Source of the DNA: Doris montereyensis
Taxonomy: Eukaryota; Mollusca; Gastropoda; Nudibranchia; Dorididae
DNA length: 64,000 bases
Direction: 5' to 3'
Assembly (NCBI GenBank): GCA_037039925.1
Contig: JAXRKP010000060.1
Coordinates: 522,001 to 586,000, forward strand
Position numbers and translations under genes: made by a program. Within the stretch, counting starts at the first letter, position 1; every line of letters starts with the position of its first letter. A model generated the notes under the pieces. The model saw nothing but the letters and a program-made list of their open reading frames with translations, was not told the origin of the DNA and ran no database searches. Shown in pieces: positions 53,507 through 64,000 of this stretch.

Positions 53507-56500
53507 GTAGGTGCCATCTTTATTACACTTTTTCATGTCAATTTTATCCAGCTTTGTCCAAGTACGCAATACTCTTGTTTGACATTTCTTTAGTGTATTT
53601 GTATTTGATGTTAAGAATGCTATATATATGGGCATTCGGTCTTTCAAGATACTTTCAAATATGACAAAAAAATGGTTGGCAAGTATCAAATTGAAAATGG
53701 CAGGTTTCACAAAATGGTCCATCCCCATTTCCCTCTTTTGTCAAAATTTACATGTTATATTTCTTAACAAGTGTTGTATACCATGTTAAAGCTTAGGACC
53801 TGAGGATTCCATATATATGATTTTAAGATATAGCAAAGGACTGTGAGGGCGTAAATTAGCTTTTAATAGTCATGTTTGTTCAGTCAAGGGGCATAACTGT
53901 GAAAATTCTTGGTCCAATGCCAGTGACGCAATGTTACGCGGCACTGCCGGGTCAGTCGACCGAGGCATCCCTGGCGTTTATTTAGTGATGCAATGCTTGG
54001 GCAACCGGTTTGGAGAGTTCCCTGACTTTTCCCAAGTTCTCAATAAGATGTGAAGTCTATGTTTGTGTTTCCCGACACCTCGGGCATGAAATCCATGGCC
54101 GATGCCTTACCGTTGATCAGATGACTCGCGCCCCTCTAGATCGTGTGGATCGATGGAAAACAATGCTTTTTGTCCCGTTTTAAAAAAAAATTCTGTGATT
54201 ATACACCTTTATACTATCCTTATTACGTGTTATGGGTTTATTGTGTGTGCCATTCTGCTAAAACCGGTAAACTTCACGGCTTATATAACAGTGAGGATGC
54301 GATACGTTATAGGTTGATATTTGCCAATAGAGAGGGAGGAGAGAGAGATGGGGGAAAAATAAAAGAAATGCAACAGCAACAAAACCCTAACCGAAAAGAA
54401 AGTGCTTTTGTTGACAATGGTTCTTTATTTCCCGTACGTGCCCATCCCAGCCCCATCATCACTCCCTCCTCAACCCCTCCCCCTCTCCGACTATCTACAG
54501 TCACATAAAGCGTCCCAGTAGGCTAGTGCAAATTTGTGTCTTTATCGATCGATAATTGCTTTGCAGAAAACGGGACGGGATGGAAGCGGTGGCTGACAAA
54601 TCTTGAATTGTACTTGAACCTGTGCTATTAGTATTATTTTCTCTCTCTCGTTTAGTGGAGACATAGAGTCCCCATCGTTGTACTGGACTTCTAAACCTCC
54701 CGTATTACCAATTATCTTGTCTTTATAAATTAGAACGTAATAAGTCATGAAAGCCTATTGATTGCCAAAATTTCTTTACATAAGTTTCACTCAATATAAG
54801 CCAAAGCAAGTTTTGCTAATGCAACCGAATCTAACCTGAACGGTCTCCGAATCTAATCTAAAGGGTCTCCGTTCTGATGGATAGTCATCGTTTACATTTT
54901 GGTCCCGTGCGTCAGGCGGGTGTTAACCCAAGTAGAACTCGCGGTGTTACCGGAAGTGACCTTCTTACAGTGAGGGGTTGCCTCAGCCATTTGCATGAAC
55001 AAAACGAGTGTGTGCAAGGGGTGAAGCTAGGATTTAGACTTAGTTTGAACAATGAGTTCACCTTTACAGATGACAAAAGACCTATAAAACATGTATTTTC
55101 TATAAGTTGAAGGAATAAGGAATTCATATTGAGATGTTATTGCAACAAGAGAAACTTAAACTAAGGACTAAACGGTAGCAGCGATAGCCGTGTAATCAAC
55201 TTAGGTTTGCACGAAGTGTGTTGAATGGGAAAGCGTTACTTTGACGAATGATAACGAGGCTACCGGGAAAGCCACAAGCTTAAAATGAATTGTAATCTCA
55301 TTGGCTGTTATTTAACTATGAACTCAAAGGTCAAACTACGTCATAAACCATGTAAGGAAAGTGGAAATTTCCATTAAAGAAGCCTAGGTGTCTGGCCCTA
55401 AATATAGGGCCTGCGCGCTTCCCGTGCCAATGATGGCAGCCCTAAATATAGGGCCTGCGCGCTTCCGGGCCAACTGCAACACGCCCTAAATAAAGGGCCG
55501 ACGCTTTTCTTGGGTTAATAAGGAGACCTTCAAAGAAAAAATATTTCGCAAAAGCAGAACGGATAATTTAAAAACAAAAATTTCATGATTTCTCAATAGT
55601 CTTACACAAGATGAACAACGAGAAAACAGCTTGACGCGATATTACCGTTATTAGATCCCAGATCAGAAAAATTTTTTGTCCCACCGTAACGTCACGCAGA
55701 CCGTTATTAGTCTCATGATATTCTAATTCTTATTATAGTTACCTATGAATTTTGTTGTTGTCTTTTACGGTATAAACGGCCGTAGGAATACGTTTTCTTT
55801 TACTCCAGATCATAAAACGGCACTTCTACATATTTTTCAATCGTTTTTTTAAGCTCTTACTGTTGGTTCATTTGTAGACCGTAATTGTTGCATAATAACG
55901 AAAATCTGAACCCTGCCTCACATGATCACTACAAAAGATTAACAAAATTTAGACCTGGCTTAGTGTTCTTTGAACAATTCTCTTTCACATAGAATTGAAG
56001 AAAACAGAATAAAAGGTTGTTGACCTCACTTACCTTAAGGTGAAAAAGGACTTATTAAAAAGAAGGAAGTGCCAACGGTCTCAATTCCTGACGTTTGCAC
56101 CCAAAAAATATTCACAAAACACACCAATTGAAAGCAAGTTTCACAATATTATGTTTTTATATCTGCAATGTCAAAACTATACATGGACCAAATGGTAAGA
56201 AGATTCATCAATTGGATTCATTGAAGAGTTCAAGTTAGCATTGGGTCCCATTTTTGTGAAACCTGCCATATTCAATTACAACAAATTGTTATAGCAATCA
56301 CTGAATTACTTTTATATTAACTCAAGCATGTCAAAAAAGTTATTACTCCATGCCGGATTAATTCTATCCCCAGCAAAAGTGACAGGCCTACATTTCAAAG
56401 GCATACAATTTTGTTAAGCATTGCATATCAATCACTGATCTTCGAGGCTTCCTATATGTTGTTCTATGCCAATCACCGATGTACTTGTTGTGGGCATTTC

Positions 56501-59500
56501 CTCACAATTTTAGGAGTTAAGTCTACAAAACAAAAATTGTGGGGAAACGCCCACAACTGCTACATCTGCATTTGACATAGAATAACTTTGCAGAAGCACA
56601 GATAGATCGGTAATTGGCGCTCAAAGAGTTCAAGTGTTTGAAACATTAAAAAAAACACCAGCTAGCACTTTGTCAAGGGAAGATTTACGTAGTTGGAGCA
56701 CACATTAAATTTTCTCTTGGTGAGCAAAATTCAGTGATAAGTGAACATAAGATATCTCAAACCATCTTTAGGTGTCTTAACATCATATTTCCATCAAATC
56801 AAACATTGTTTTTTAGACACAAAAATCCATCTTAATATAATGAGCTGAACCTAAAAACTCCAAAAAACGACTATTGTGTTCATTGTCACTGTTGTCAGAT
56901 GCAGTAATTTAATAAGGCGGATCTTTGACCGGCACTGTTGAGCATGAAAGCTGTCGGGATGAGATTTCGGAGGGACCTTATCGTGTAAGGGGGGGGGGAA
57001 GGGAGGGTTAAGTAGATGACTTTTGATACAAACATTACATTTGATGTATCATCAATGTACAAAAATAATAAAACGTATTCATAGTTAATGTCTGTAGAAG
57101 GTATTAGCATTAAAGTTTGAGACATTAATTGTGGGATAAACAGTTTTCTTTTTTTTTTTCTTATCCTGAGCAAATAAAAATAAAATGACGTTCATTGTCT
57201 TTAATTATCTCATATATCTTTATCACTTCAGTGTATTGCTTATTTTCCATTGAAACAGTTTGTCGTTTAGGAGTACACTGAATTTCTAAGGAGAGAAATA
57301 TATTTTTGATGACATATAAGATAAATATGTGATATAGTATAGGCTTGATGTTAGACTATTTTATATCTTAATATTTCTCAATTGATTGAATTGAAGGATT
57401 ACTGAGTCTTTAGTCTCACTTCTTCTAGAAATATTTTAACATTTTCTATGCTGTGTAAGATCCAGAAATGACTGAAACCAAGAGAGTATTTTCTAACGCT
57501 TTTTTAATATGAGATGCCCAATTCTGTCTGCCAGTGTGGCGTCGATGGCCAAGTGGTAAACCTGCCTGACTTGGGATCATAGGCCCTGGGTTTGAATCTT
57601 GTTAAAGCTAGGCCCGACGTTGTGTCCCTTGAAAAAGACACATATCATTATCACTCATTTTCCCCACTCGATCCAGGAGTAAGTGGATACAGGCACTAGC
57701 TTGGGAGTAAAAACCTGCCTCAGACTAGTATCCTGTCAAGGAGGTGATTATTATTATCACCTGTTCCGCTTCATGCTATTGAAACCGGGATAAGCACCGG
57801 CTCGTTGAGCTTTAATGGCAATAAAGGAACTTAAATTTTTACAATTCTGTCTGCCTGTTTCACCTGCTCGATAATGTTTGATATAACCTTTCTTAGGGTA
57901 TCTATTATGGTTGAGAGACATTGGTCTACACCAGATTTTTGAGGCGCTGTCTTTGTATTCAACTCACAATTTAACTTTTCCTTCTTCTCACTCGCAAAAC
58001 CTGGTTGTTTGCTGTTACTTTTCCCACTCCTAAAAAGGCTTTCCAAAACTTTGCCTGAACGTTTTCAATAACATCCTAGACCTGTGTCCCCTATATTTAT
58101 GACCCATAGAGTTGCATTAGTTTGAGTTTAATATTAAAGATTTCTATGGCAATGTAGAAATCTAATCCTTGGATTTTAGGAAAAAATCTCCTTATTTGTG
58201 CCACTATGGGCATATCTTTATGGGCATGCATGACCTTCTAATCTCTTCCAGCAAAGACGTATTGAAAAAACTATACCAAGATGACTGTAATAGGATACTG
58301 TTTCTAACGGATAATTACCCGAGCACCAATTCTCATAGTGTTGGAGATAGCCCTATTTCAAAAGACCATTGCTTTGCTTTTATTAGTGTTTACTTTTAGA
58401 CCCCATTTTTCACAGAACTCTCCTAGAATTTTTTTTTAAGACCTTTTACATTATCAGCAAAAAATATAGATCGTCCAAATAGAGAGAAGAAGACATCAGC
58501 ATCATTTAACATTAACTGGTGGCATTGGAGTTCATAAGGTCTTTTTAATTGTGAAATGATAATGAAAAGAGAAGAGGACTGAGGATGCAACCCTGCCTTA
58601 CCCCACCTTACCCCACTTGTATAATAGAAATAATCAATTAATATGATAGGGAGAGTGGTTGTTACTTCCATGTTCTAACATGCTCAACTTTACACAGGAC
58701 AGAACATTTTAATACATATTTTGCAATATTGTAAACATTTGTTCAGTGCAATATTGTAAACATTTGTTCAGAACACCCCAGGGTAGCAAAAACACTCCAA
58801 AGTTTTTGGCGATTCATCCAGTCAAATGCTTTAAAATAGTCTATATGAAACATATAAAATTGTCCTCTAGATTTGGAAATGTATTTTTGTGTAAGAGATT
58901 GCATGGTGAATATGTTAATGTTATCTATCGTAGATTAATATTATCAGAAACCCACCTGTGATTCAGGTATATGTGAACGGTAGTTACATCATTTCTGTAA
59001 TCTTTTGTTTTAAGATATAAGCAAAAGCTCTTCTGAAGAACATTTAACAAACTTATTCCTTTACAGTTATTGATATCGGTTACATCCCCTTTCTTATGCA
59101 AACTGAATATAATGGATTTTGTCCATTCATGTGGACAGATTCCTGAGAGGAATACATCAGTGAACAAATTAAGAATAAATTCAACTAAAAGTGGGCAATC
59201 TACTTTGAAACATTCTGGGGGTATGCTGTCTGGACCAAAAGCCTTACCAGACTTTAAATGATTGATTACGGCCTCTGACTTAGAAATGGGTGTATTTAGT
59301 TGCTGGTTTTATTCAGCCTAATCTGTATTCGTTTCATCGGTTATGTTCACTTTAATTCAAAGCTATGTCTGTTCTATCAGTAATGCTGCCGTTAACGCTG
59401 AGGGTAAAATATCCGTTTGAAGTGTTCAAACCACTCATGGGGTGTGATCGTGTTTGTCATAAATGATGTTTCATTTAGAAACGGTTTTATTTTCTTCCAA

Positions 59501-62500
59501 AAATTAAAAATATATATGTGCATTACTTTTAACTGTGATCGTTATTGTCTAAGCAATCGGGAAGTGATCTGCTTCTGATCTCTGTATAATTTTGAGGGTA
59601 TTGATAGCTTGTTGAGTACACTCGCCATATATTAGTTGTATAGTCTACCACCGATTTGTCTTTGTTGGCAATACAAGTAATATTACTGGTCTCATCACCT
59701 TTCGTTCTGCCATTTAAAATGTAGAGCCTATTTGTTTTACTTAAACTAATGAGTTGTAAACCAAAATTATTCAGCTCTATATCTTGTGAACTAGGTCACA
59801 TTTCTCAAAGTTATTCACAAATTCACGCAAATTATCAGGCAAAACAAAATCATCCGTTTTTCCCGTTCTTGCATTCATATGTCCCACAATCAACCAAGGT
59901 AGATTATCATATTTCGCCCTAACTTTTCAAACAATTCATTAAACATGTCTATCCCTTTGGTTATCCTTCCTCTGTAAGCAAGTGAATATTCATGAAGTAT
60001 ATAAATGAAACATATTTTCATTGTGATAGATTTTATGAACTGTAAAACTGTTATCAGACAGCATCTATGTAGTATTATGCAGATTAAATAACTCTACTGT
60101 TTAAAAATATGGTCATATATTATAAAAGCAAATAAAAGTCAGAAACTGTGAATTTGATTGTTACTCCAACTCCGATATGTCACATCATTGTCAGTGACAT
60201 TTCAATTGTCTGTTCAAAATGAAAATTTCCATTGTGTTTGTTTCACACCGAGTCTGGTTGGCAGAAATGACCCGAAACTAGTCACAAATTACTGCAGTAA
60301 CTGAAAGCAACTCGTTTTTTTTTTATTATCCCAAATCTTTTTTCTTGACTTTGTCCTTTGGATGTGCTTGGCTGTTGAAATCCTGCCCTCTGTCAACGTT
60401 GGTTAGCTCAAGTAAATTTTATGATACTTCTATGATGCTTTCTTATAAATGTAAAAGAAATATTCATAAAAAAAACATTAATATATATTATTATAGATCT
60501 TGATCTTTATAGAGTTGAAAAGACAGTGGCTTTACAAAACATTGTTTGTGGACAAAATATTTTTCATACATCATTTCTATCTAACTGAAACCTACTGTTG
60601 AAGTCTTAATTGGAAGAATCTGAGGTACTCAGTCAGGGCTATGTTTGTTAAACGATAATATGGGCCTCAACACACGCATTCCTTTGTAAGTTATAAGTGA
60701 TTTAAGTAAGTAAAATTCCTTTGTAAGTTATAAATGATTTAAGTAAATAAAATTCCTTTAAGTCTGTTATGACTCATAGAGTTAGAGTATCTCAATTTCT
60801 ATACCCTAGTATGAAGTGGAACAGGTGATAATATATCATCTCCAGGACAGGATGCTAGTCTCTTGCAGATTGTATTCTCCAGAGTGATGCTGGTACCCTT
60901 TTTCACAAGGGTTGAGTTGTGGAAATATGCATTAAGTATCATTCCCAATGAACACAATGAACCCAACATTTTCAGGATTCGATTCCAAGATCTCACAATC
61001 CCAAGTCCGACAGCCTTACAGTCAGACACCACCTTGTATTTAGGCAAAATTCAGTGTAATATGTTATTGATACCAAACACAGAAGAAAATGTACAGGAAT
61101 CTAAAGTCATTGTTGTGCTTTTGAATTTGTCTGAATACCGCATTGCCAAAATTCGCCACAATTTCTTGTTCCTGGAAGATTGTGCATGTTAACAATTTGA
61201 TTATTGTTATTATCATCATCTTTATTTTCATTATTGCACTTATATTAATTATCATTATTGTTTCTGTTATTATTAATATTGTTATCATCATTATGTTTAT
61301 TATCATTTTTTTTGTCATCCTCAATTGTTTCTTTTCAGGTAAATTAGTGAAAGCAATCTTGAGGAATAGAATCAACCCTAAAGCCCCCATCCTAGATATT
61401 CAAGCAGGTATAAGAGAGAATAAAGAACAATTGTGAAAAGCAAATGAAAGAAGAAAAAGCAACAATGCACAATCTGTCAAGGGACATTATTCCTCATTGA
61501 TTTCTTTGACAGTTCATTTAAACATTGTCTATTTATTTACTTCCAAAAAGGTTCCTATGTTTTTGACTGATTTATCAGATGTCAATACTCTAGCTTAAAG
61601 TGTTCAAAGAAATGTTTACTGATTTTAAATTGTTAACTGGCAATTGATTCATTCATAATAAGAGATAAACTTGTTTTTATTATTATTAGTATTACAGTTA
61701 GTAATAGTAAAATTGTAATGATTCATTTGTAAAGAGCACAAATCCATTTAAATGCTCTAAGGTGCTGAGAATAAACTTATTATGTAAAAACATAAAACCA
61801 AAATTCATAACATTATTGGGAAAAGGAACAAAGTAAAACGTAGTACATGTACAATGTACAATTACTCATATATATATTACATATCTGCATGATTCTGAAA
61901 GTGTGCTTTAACTTATCTTCCTTGTAATAGGTCCAGGAATTGTCTGTTGTGAGTTTCTTCAAGAGGGTGTCAGCCAAGTTGTTGCACTTGAAAGTAGAAA
62001 CATATTCAAACCACAGCTTTCAGTATGATCAAATCTATTATCAACATTATCTTCATCATCATCATCATCATTATCAAAATATGATTTTTTCAGTATCATT
62101 ATTTTTCAATTTCACACCATTTTCTTCTCTTTATCTTTACTATTATTATCTTCTTCATGTTCATTGTTGGTGTTACTGTTAATATATAATCTTTATAATC
62201 ATTTTCATCATCATAATAATTACTCTGAAATACAGTAGTTTCCATCTGAGTGTACTGCATTGGGGTGTCGGTGAAAAAAAGTACTTTCCCAGAATGGACA
62301 TTCAGGCTTTATGAAGAGGTTTTGTATGCTTCATTGATCAGTCATTTAGTTATTAAGAGGAGGACTTGGTAGTCCAGAGGCAAGATATCGACCTCTCAAC
62401 CAAAGGTTGTGGGTTCAAGCCCAATGATTGTAAAATTTACCCCAGTTGTTTTCGAGTTAAAGCTACCCCCCTGGTCGAAGTAGTCGGATCGACACCTAGT

Positions 62501-63146
62501 CCTGTCGGAGACCGACGATAAAAAGGAGTTCCTGTGAACAGATTACAACATTATGTGCACGTTAAAGATCCCTTGAACGGATGTCCCGTGTGTAGATTAC
62601 AACATTCTGTGCACGTCAAAAGATCCCTTGGCTGTTTACAGGGCAGTCTAGGCAAAATAAAAGATCCTACCCAAAGCCTGTAAGATCACCTTAGACGTGG
62701 ATGTGGGTAAATCAAATCAAATGAAATCTAGTTATCAAGAATTATCAATAATGTCAGAAGCAGATCATAAAAGTAGCGCCACCTCAATACCATCAAAGTG
62801 ACACAATTATTATCAGACTATCTGAGCCCATAGAGCCAGAGGTTACCCCGGTCTCAATAGCATGAAGCGGAACCTGGGTTGAGTGGGGGAAAACACGTGT
62901 TAAGTGTCTTTCCTGAGAAACGCAATGGCAGACCTAACTTTGTCAGGATTCTAACCTGGGATCTCAGTCTGGCAGTCTAACCACTTGGCCACCGCCGCCA
63001 CCCAAAGGTTAACAGCAAATGTTAAATCTAATTTCTAGGTTGTGGGGCTTATGTTGTTTGTACAAATTTTAGGTTAAATTTGTTCCTTTTCACAGGGCAC
63101 TTGGCAGTATGATTAAAAACAATAAAGAATTTGCTTTACTTTTGAA
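53232..63146 (+). CDS. TFB2M: TFB2M-like mitochondrial transcription factor B, 5' part
   Basis: Mitochondrial transcription factor B2 acts with the mitochondrial RNA polymerase in promoter melting and is built on the rRNA adenine dimethyltransferase fold (family knowledge). Exons: A 53232-53506, B 61339-61407, C 61931-62022 and possibly D 63096-63146. A-B-C join in frame as CFVKDNVVGR, KLVKAILRNRINPKAPILD, IQAGPGIVCCEFLQEG and VSQVVALESRNIFKPQLS. GPG is SAM motif I and ALES motif II, with the ...GPGI...L..G...VVALES....PHL pattern of TFB2M. TFB1M is less likely because E-x-x-x-x-x-F-x-P-x-L fits B2 better. Two N-terminal frames compete and exon D is one base out of frame; later exons lie beyond the window. 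Confidence 0.75.
55394..55499 (+). promoter_or_regulatory. Three 44-bp tandem units with MEF2-like cores
   Basis: gccctaaatatagggcc at 55395 and 55439, and gccctaaataaagggcc at 55483, spaced exactly 44 bp. Each is followed by a gcgcgctt-like block. CTAAATATAG fits the MEF2 consensus YTA(A/T)4TAR; the third unit is degenerate. The GGCCCT/AGGGCC arms are palindromic. It lies in the first intron of the TFB2M-like gene. Confidence 0.55.
56425..56622. repeat. Long imperfect inverted repeat (hairpin)
   Basis: Left arm 56458-56511 and right arm 56533-56586 pair over about 54 bp with a 21-nt loop. The inner 25 bp (gttgtgggcatttcctcaca plus atttt) have only one mismatch and one G-U. Weaker pairing (caatcactgatct with agatcggtaattg) extends the stem to 56425 and 56622. 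Confidence 0.7.
57536..57838 (+). repeat. SINE family A, full copy
   Basis: Head gtcgatggccaagtggtaaa with B-box gggtttgaatcttg, body and tail as in the 44.94 kb copy. It sits exactly next to the LINE relic that follows. Confidence 0.85.
57845..60005 (-). mobile_element. LINE type 3 relic (endonuclease end, RT)
   Basis: In the first TFB2M-like intron, antisense. - strand motifs in order: GHMNARTGKTDDFVLPDNLR (endonuclease end), INHLKSGKAFGPDSIPPECF, then CPHEWTKSIIFSLHKKGDV, NNCKGISLLNVLQKSF, DYFKAFDWMNRQKLW and CEKWGLKVNTNKSKAMVF. Many frame breaks and stops. A 25-bp tandem duplication (58723-58772) lies within the RT. RT signatures differ from LINE family 1. Confidence 0.8.
60745..61035 (-). 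repeat. SINE family A, full copy
   Basis: Complement of the consensus (atgaagtggaacaggtgata, acaggatgctagtctcttg, aggattcgattccaagatc). Confidence 0.75.
61196..61320 (+). repeat. Imperfect (ATT/ATC)n tract
   Basis: Trinucleotide-like repeats immediately before TFB2M-like exon B. A related tract follows exon C (62040-62220). Confidence 0.85.
61339..61407 (+). CDS. TFB2M: TFB2M-like exon B
   Basis: Acceptor ttgtttcttttcag, donor gtataa. KLVKAILRNRINPKAPILD then IQA, phase 1 in and out. It follows a (ATT/ATC)n tract that extends to within 30 bp of the acceptor. Confidence 0.78.
61931..62022 (+). CDS. TFB2M: TFB2M-like exon C (SAM-binding motifs)
   Basis: Acceptor cttgtaatag, donor gtatga. GPGIVCCEFLQEG then VSQVVALESRNIFKPQLS, ending in phase 0. 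Confidence 0.8.
62364..62735 (+). repeat. SINE family B, copy with internal duplication
   Basis: Head gacttggtagtccagaggca and B-box ttgtgggttcaagccc, then a body with gatcgacacctagtcctgtc. The block around tgcacgttaaagatccctt is duplicated (near 62562 and 62615), and the tail is gggtaaatcaaatcaaatg. Confidence 0.8.
62818..63003 (-). repeat. SINE family A, internally deleted copy
   Basis: The 3' part (atagcatgaagcggaacctg) jumps directly to ttgagtgggggaaaacacgt and on through the head. About 100 bp of the body is missing. Confidence 0.75.
63096..63146 (+). CDS. TFB2M: Possible TFB2M-like exon D
   Basis: Acceptor ccttttcacag, donor gtagac. One frame reads ALGSMIKNNKEFALLL, like the L-G-x-x-x segment that follows ESxxxFxPxL in TFB2M. 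It needs one G fewer in the ggg after the acceptor to stay in frame with exon C. Confidence 0.4.
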
Positions 63147-63657
63147 GTAGACACTTAGGTGGTCACTACTGTGCAATTATGAAACATACATCAATCAAGA
63201 TAAACGTATGAAACGGAGAATTTGAATGCTGATATTTAGTTGTTTTGACCAGATGACCTTAAAAGGGAAAATATACAGAGTGATTTTCCAAGTCACTCTT
63301 CCGATCTCTCCAAGTTATGTTTTCAGAGCAACATAACCAAGACATTTGCATTTATTTAAAATTAAGTTCAGTCACACAGCATTTTCTTGATTTGCATACT
63401 TGCCACGTTAACACTTTACATCCCATTTTCAAAGTCCGCACTGAAGTCGAAATTCCGCATTGTGAACTACGTCACTGATTTCAAAGGTCGTCAAATTCAT
63501 CGTAAATGTCAGAGAACTGGCATACGAATGATTATTTTTACTTCTTCCTCCGTTTTTGCTTTCAATATCCCTTTTTCTCTATTATTGTTCTACTTTGCAC
63601 TCAGTTTTTATAATGTTATTAATTTATTCATGCTTTCTGCAAAGTTGACAATAGGAG

Positions 63658-63810
63658 ATGAAAAAATCCAGAGCACCCAATGCTGATGAATCAGATTCAG
63701 AGGTGGACTATGCGAGTGATTTGGACAAATGGGGACCCAATAAAGGCCATAAGGATGCTGGAAGTGCTAGGAGTAGTAGTAGTGATGGAAACGGGCAGGA
63801 TTGTGGTTGA
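63658..63810 (+). CDS. Short acidic ORF at window end, unassigned
   Basis: 50 codons: MKKSRAPNADESDSEVDYAS, then DLDKWGPNKGHKDAG and a Ser/Gly/Asp end. The composition looks protein-like rather than random AT-rich DNA, and a caatag acceptor-like site lies just upstream. It does not fit the expected next TFB2M segment. It could be an exon, a transposon piece or chance. Confidence 0.2.
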   Translation: MKKSRAPNADESDSEVDYASDLDKWGPNKGHKDAGSARSSSSDGNGQDCG

Positions 63811-64000
63811 TCTAATGTAGGGAAAGATGTAGGTAATGTTGACACAGGTTGGACTGGTAAGGGAATGGTTGTAAAAGGAGGAGAGTTGATGAGGAGCAAT
63901 CCTAAGATAACCAGGACCCCCCATTAACAATTTGCTAAAATCACTCAAAAGACAGTATAAAGGGAAGTGTTGAACAAATGTAAAAACAAGAGTGGCAATC

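Noticed and set aside
61064..61436. Ile-rich frames on both strands
   Set aside because: Products of the (ATT/ATC)n tract; only the exon 61339-61407 inside the + frame is real.

Overview
This is a stretch of animal nuclear DNA: AT-rich, with split genes, GT-AG introns and dense transposable elements. The layout, the three conserved metazoan genes and the tRNA-headed SINEs fit a lophotrochozoan, most likely a gastropod mollusc. That placement is inference; no rRNA or mitochondrial marker is present.

Three host genes can be read. (1) On the + strand, 1 to about 16 kb, lies the 3' part of PPP1R37 (leucine-rich-repeat regulatory subunit of protein phosphatase 1). Three LRR exons are followed by a large Ser/Thr/acidic exon and a short last coding exon. 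A spliced 3'UTR probably ends near 16.0 kb. (2) On the - strand, 29.57 to 48.91 kb, lies a nearly complete gamma-butyrobetaine dioxygenase-like gene (BBOX1/TMLHE family, carnitine synthesis) of about 13 coding exons. The HxD...H iron ligands and the 2-oxoglutarate arginine are visible. One N-terminal exon is unresolved. (3) On the + strand, 53.2 kb to beyond the window end, lies the 5' part of a TFB2M-like gene (mitochondrial transcription factor B2, rRNA dimethyltransferase fold), with a 7.8 kb first intron. Genes 1 and 2 converge on a 13.5 kb intergenic region. Genes 2 and 3 diverge from a roughly 4.3 kb region.

The rest is mainly mobile DNA. One APE-type LINE family is present in at least nine pieces, including two different 5'UTR types, a head-to-head pair of 5' ends, and 3' tips ending in GAAA-rich tails. 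Two other LINE types leave reverse-transcriptase relics. Four tRNA-headed SINE families occur, one with eight copies. A short unclassified repeat of about 130 bp occurs ten times. DNA transposons include a mariner relic, a hAT-like element, a TA-target element and a TTAA-target insertion, several of them nested. A 24-bp minisatellite of about 1 kb sits at 17.6-18.5 kb and makes long false reading frames.

Points most worth following: the frame breaks shared by PPP1R37 and TFB2M exons (assembly indels or decay); the consistent sense-strand orientation of the 130-bp repeat; a repeat carrying abutting YY1-like and RFX X-box motifs; three exact 44-bp repeats with MEF2-like cores at 55.4 kb; a long hairpin at 56.5 kb; and a perfect 24-bp inverted repeat at 51.4-51.7 kb. 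I do not see a clearly new multi-gene system.
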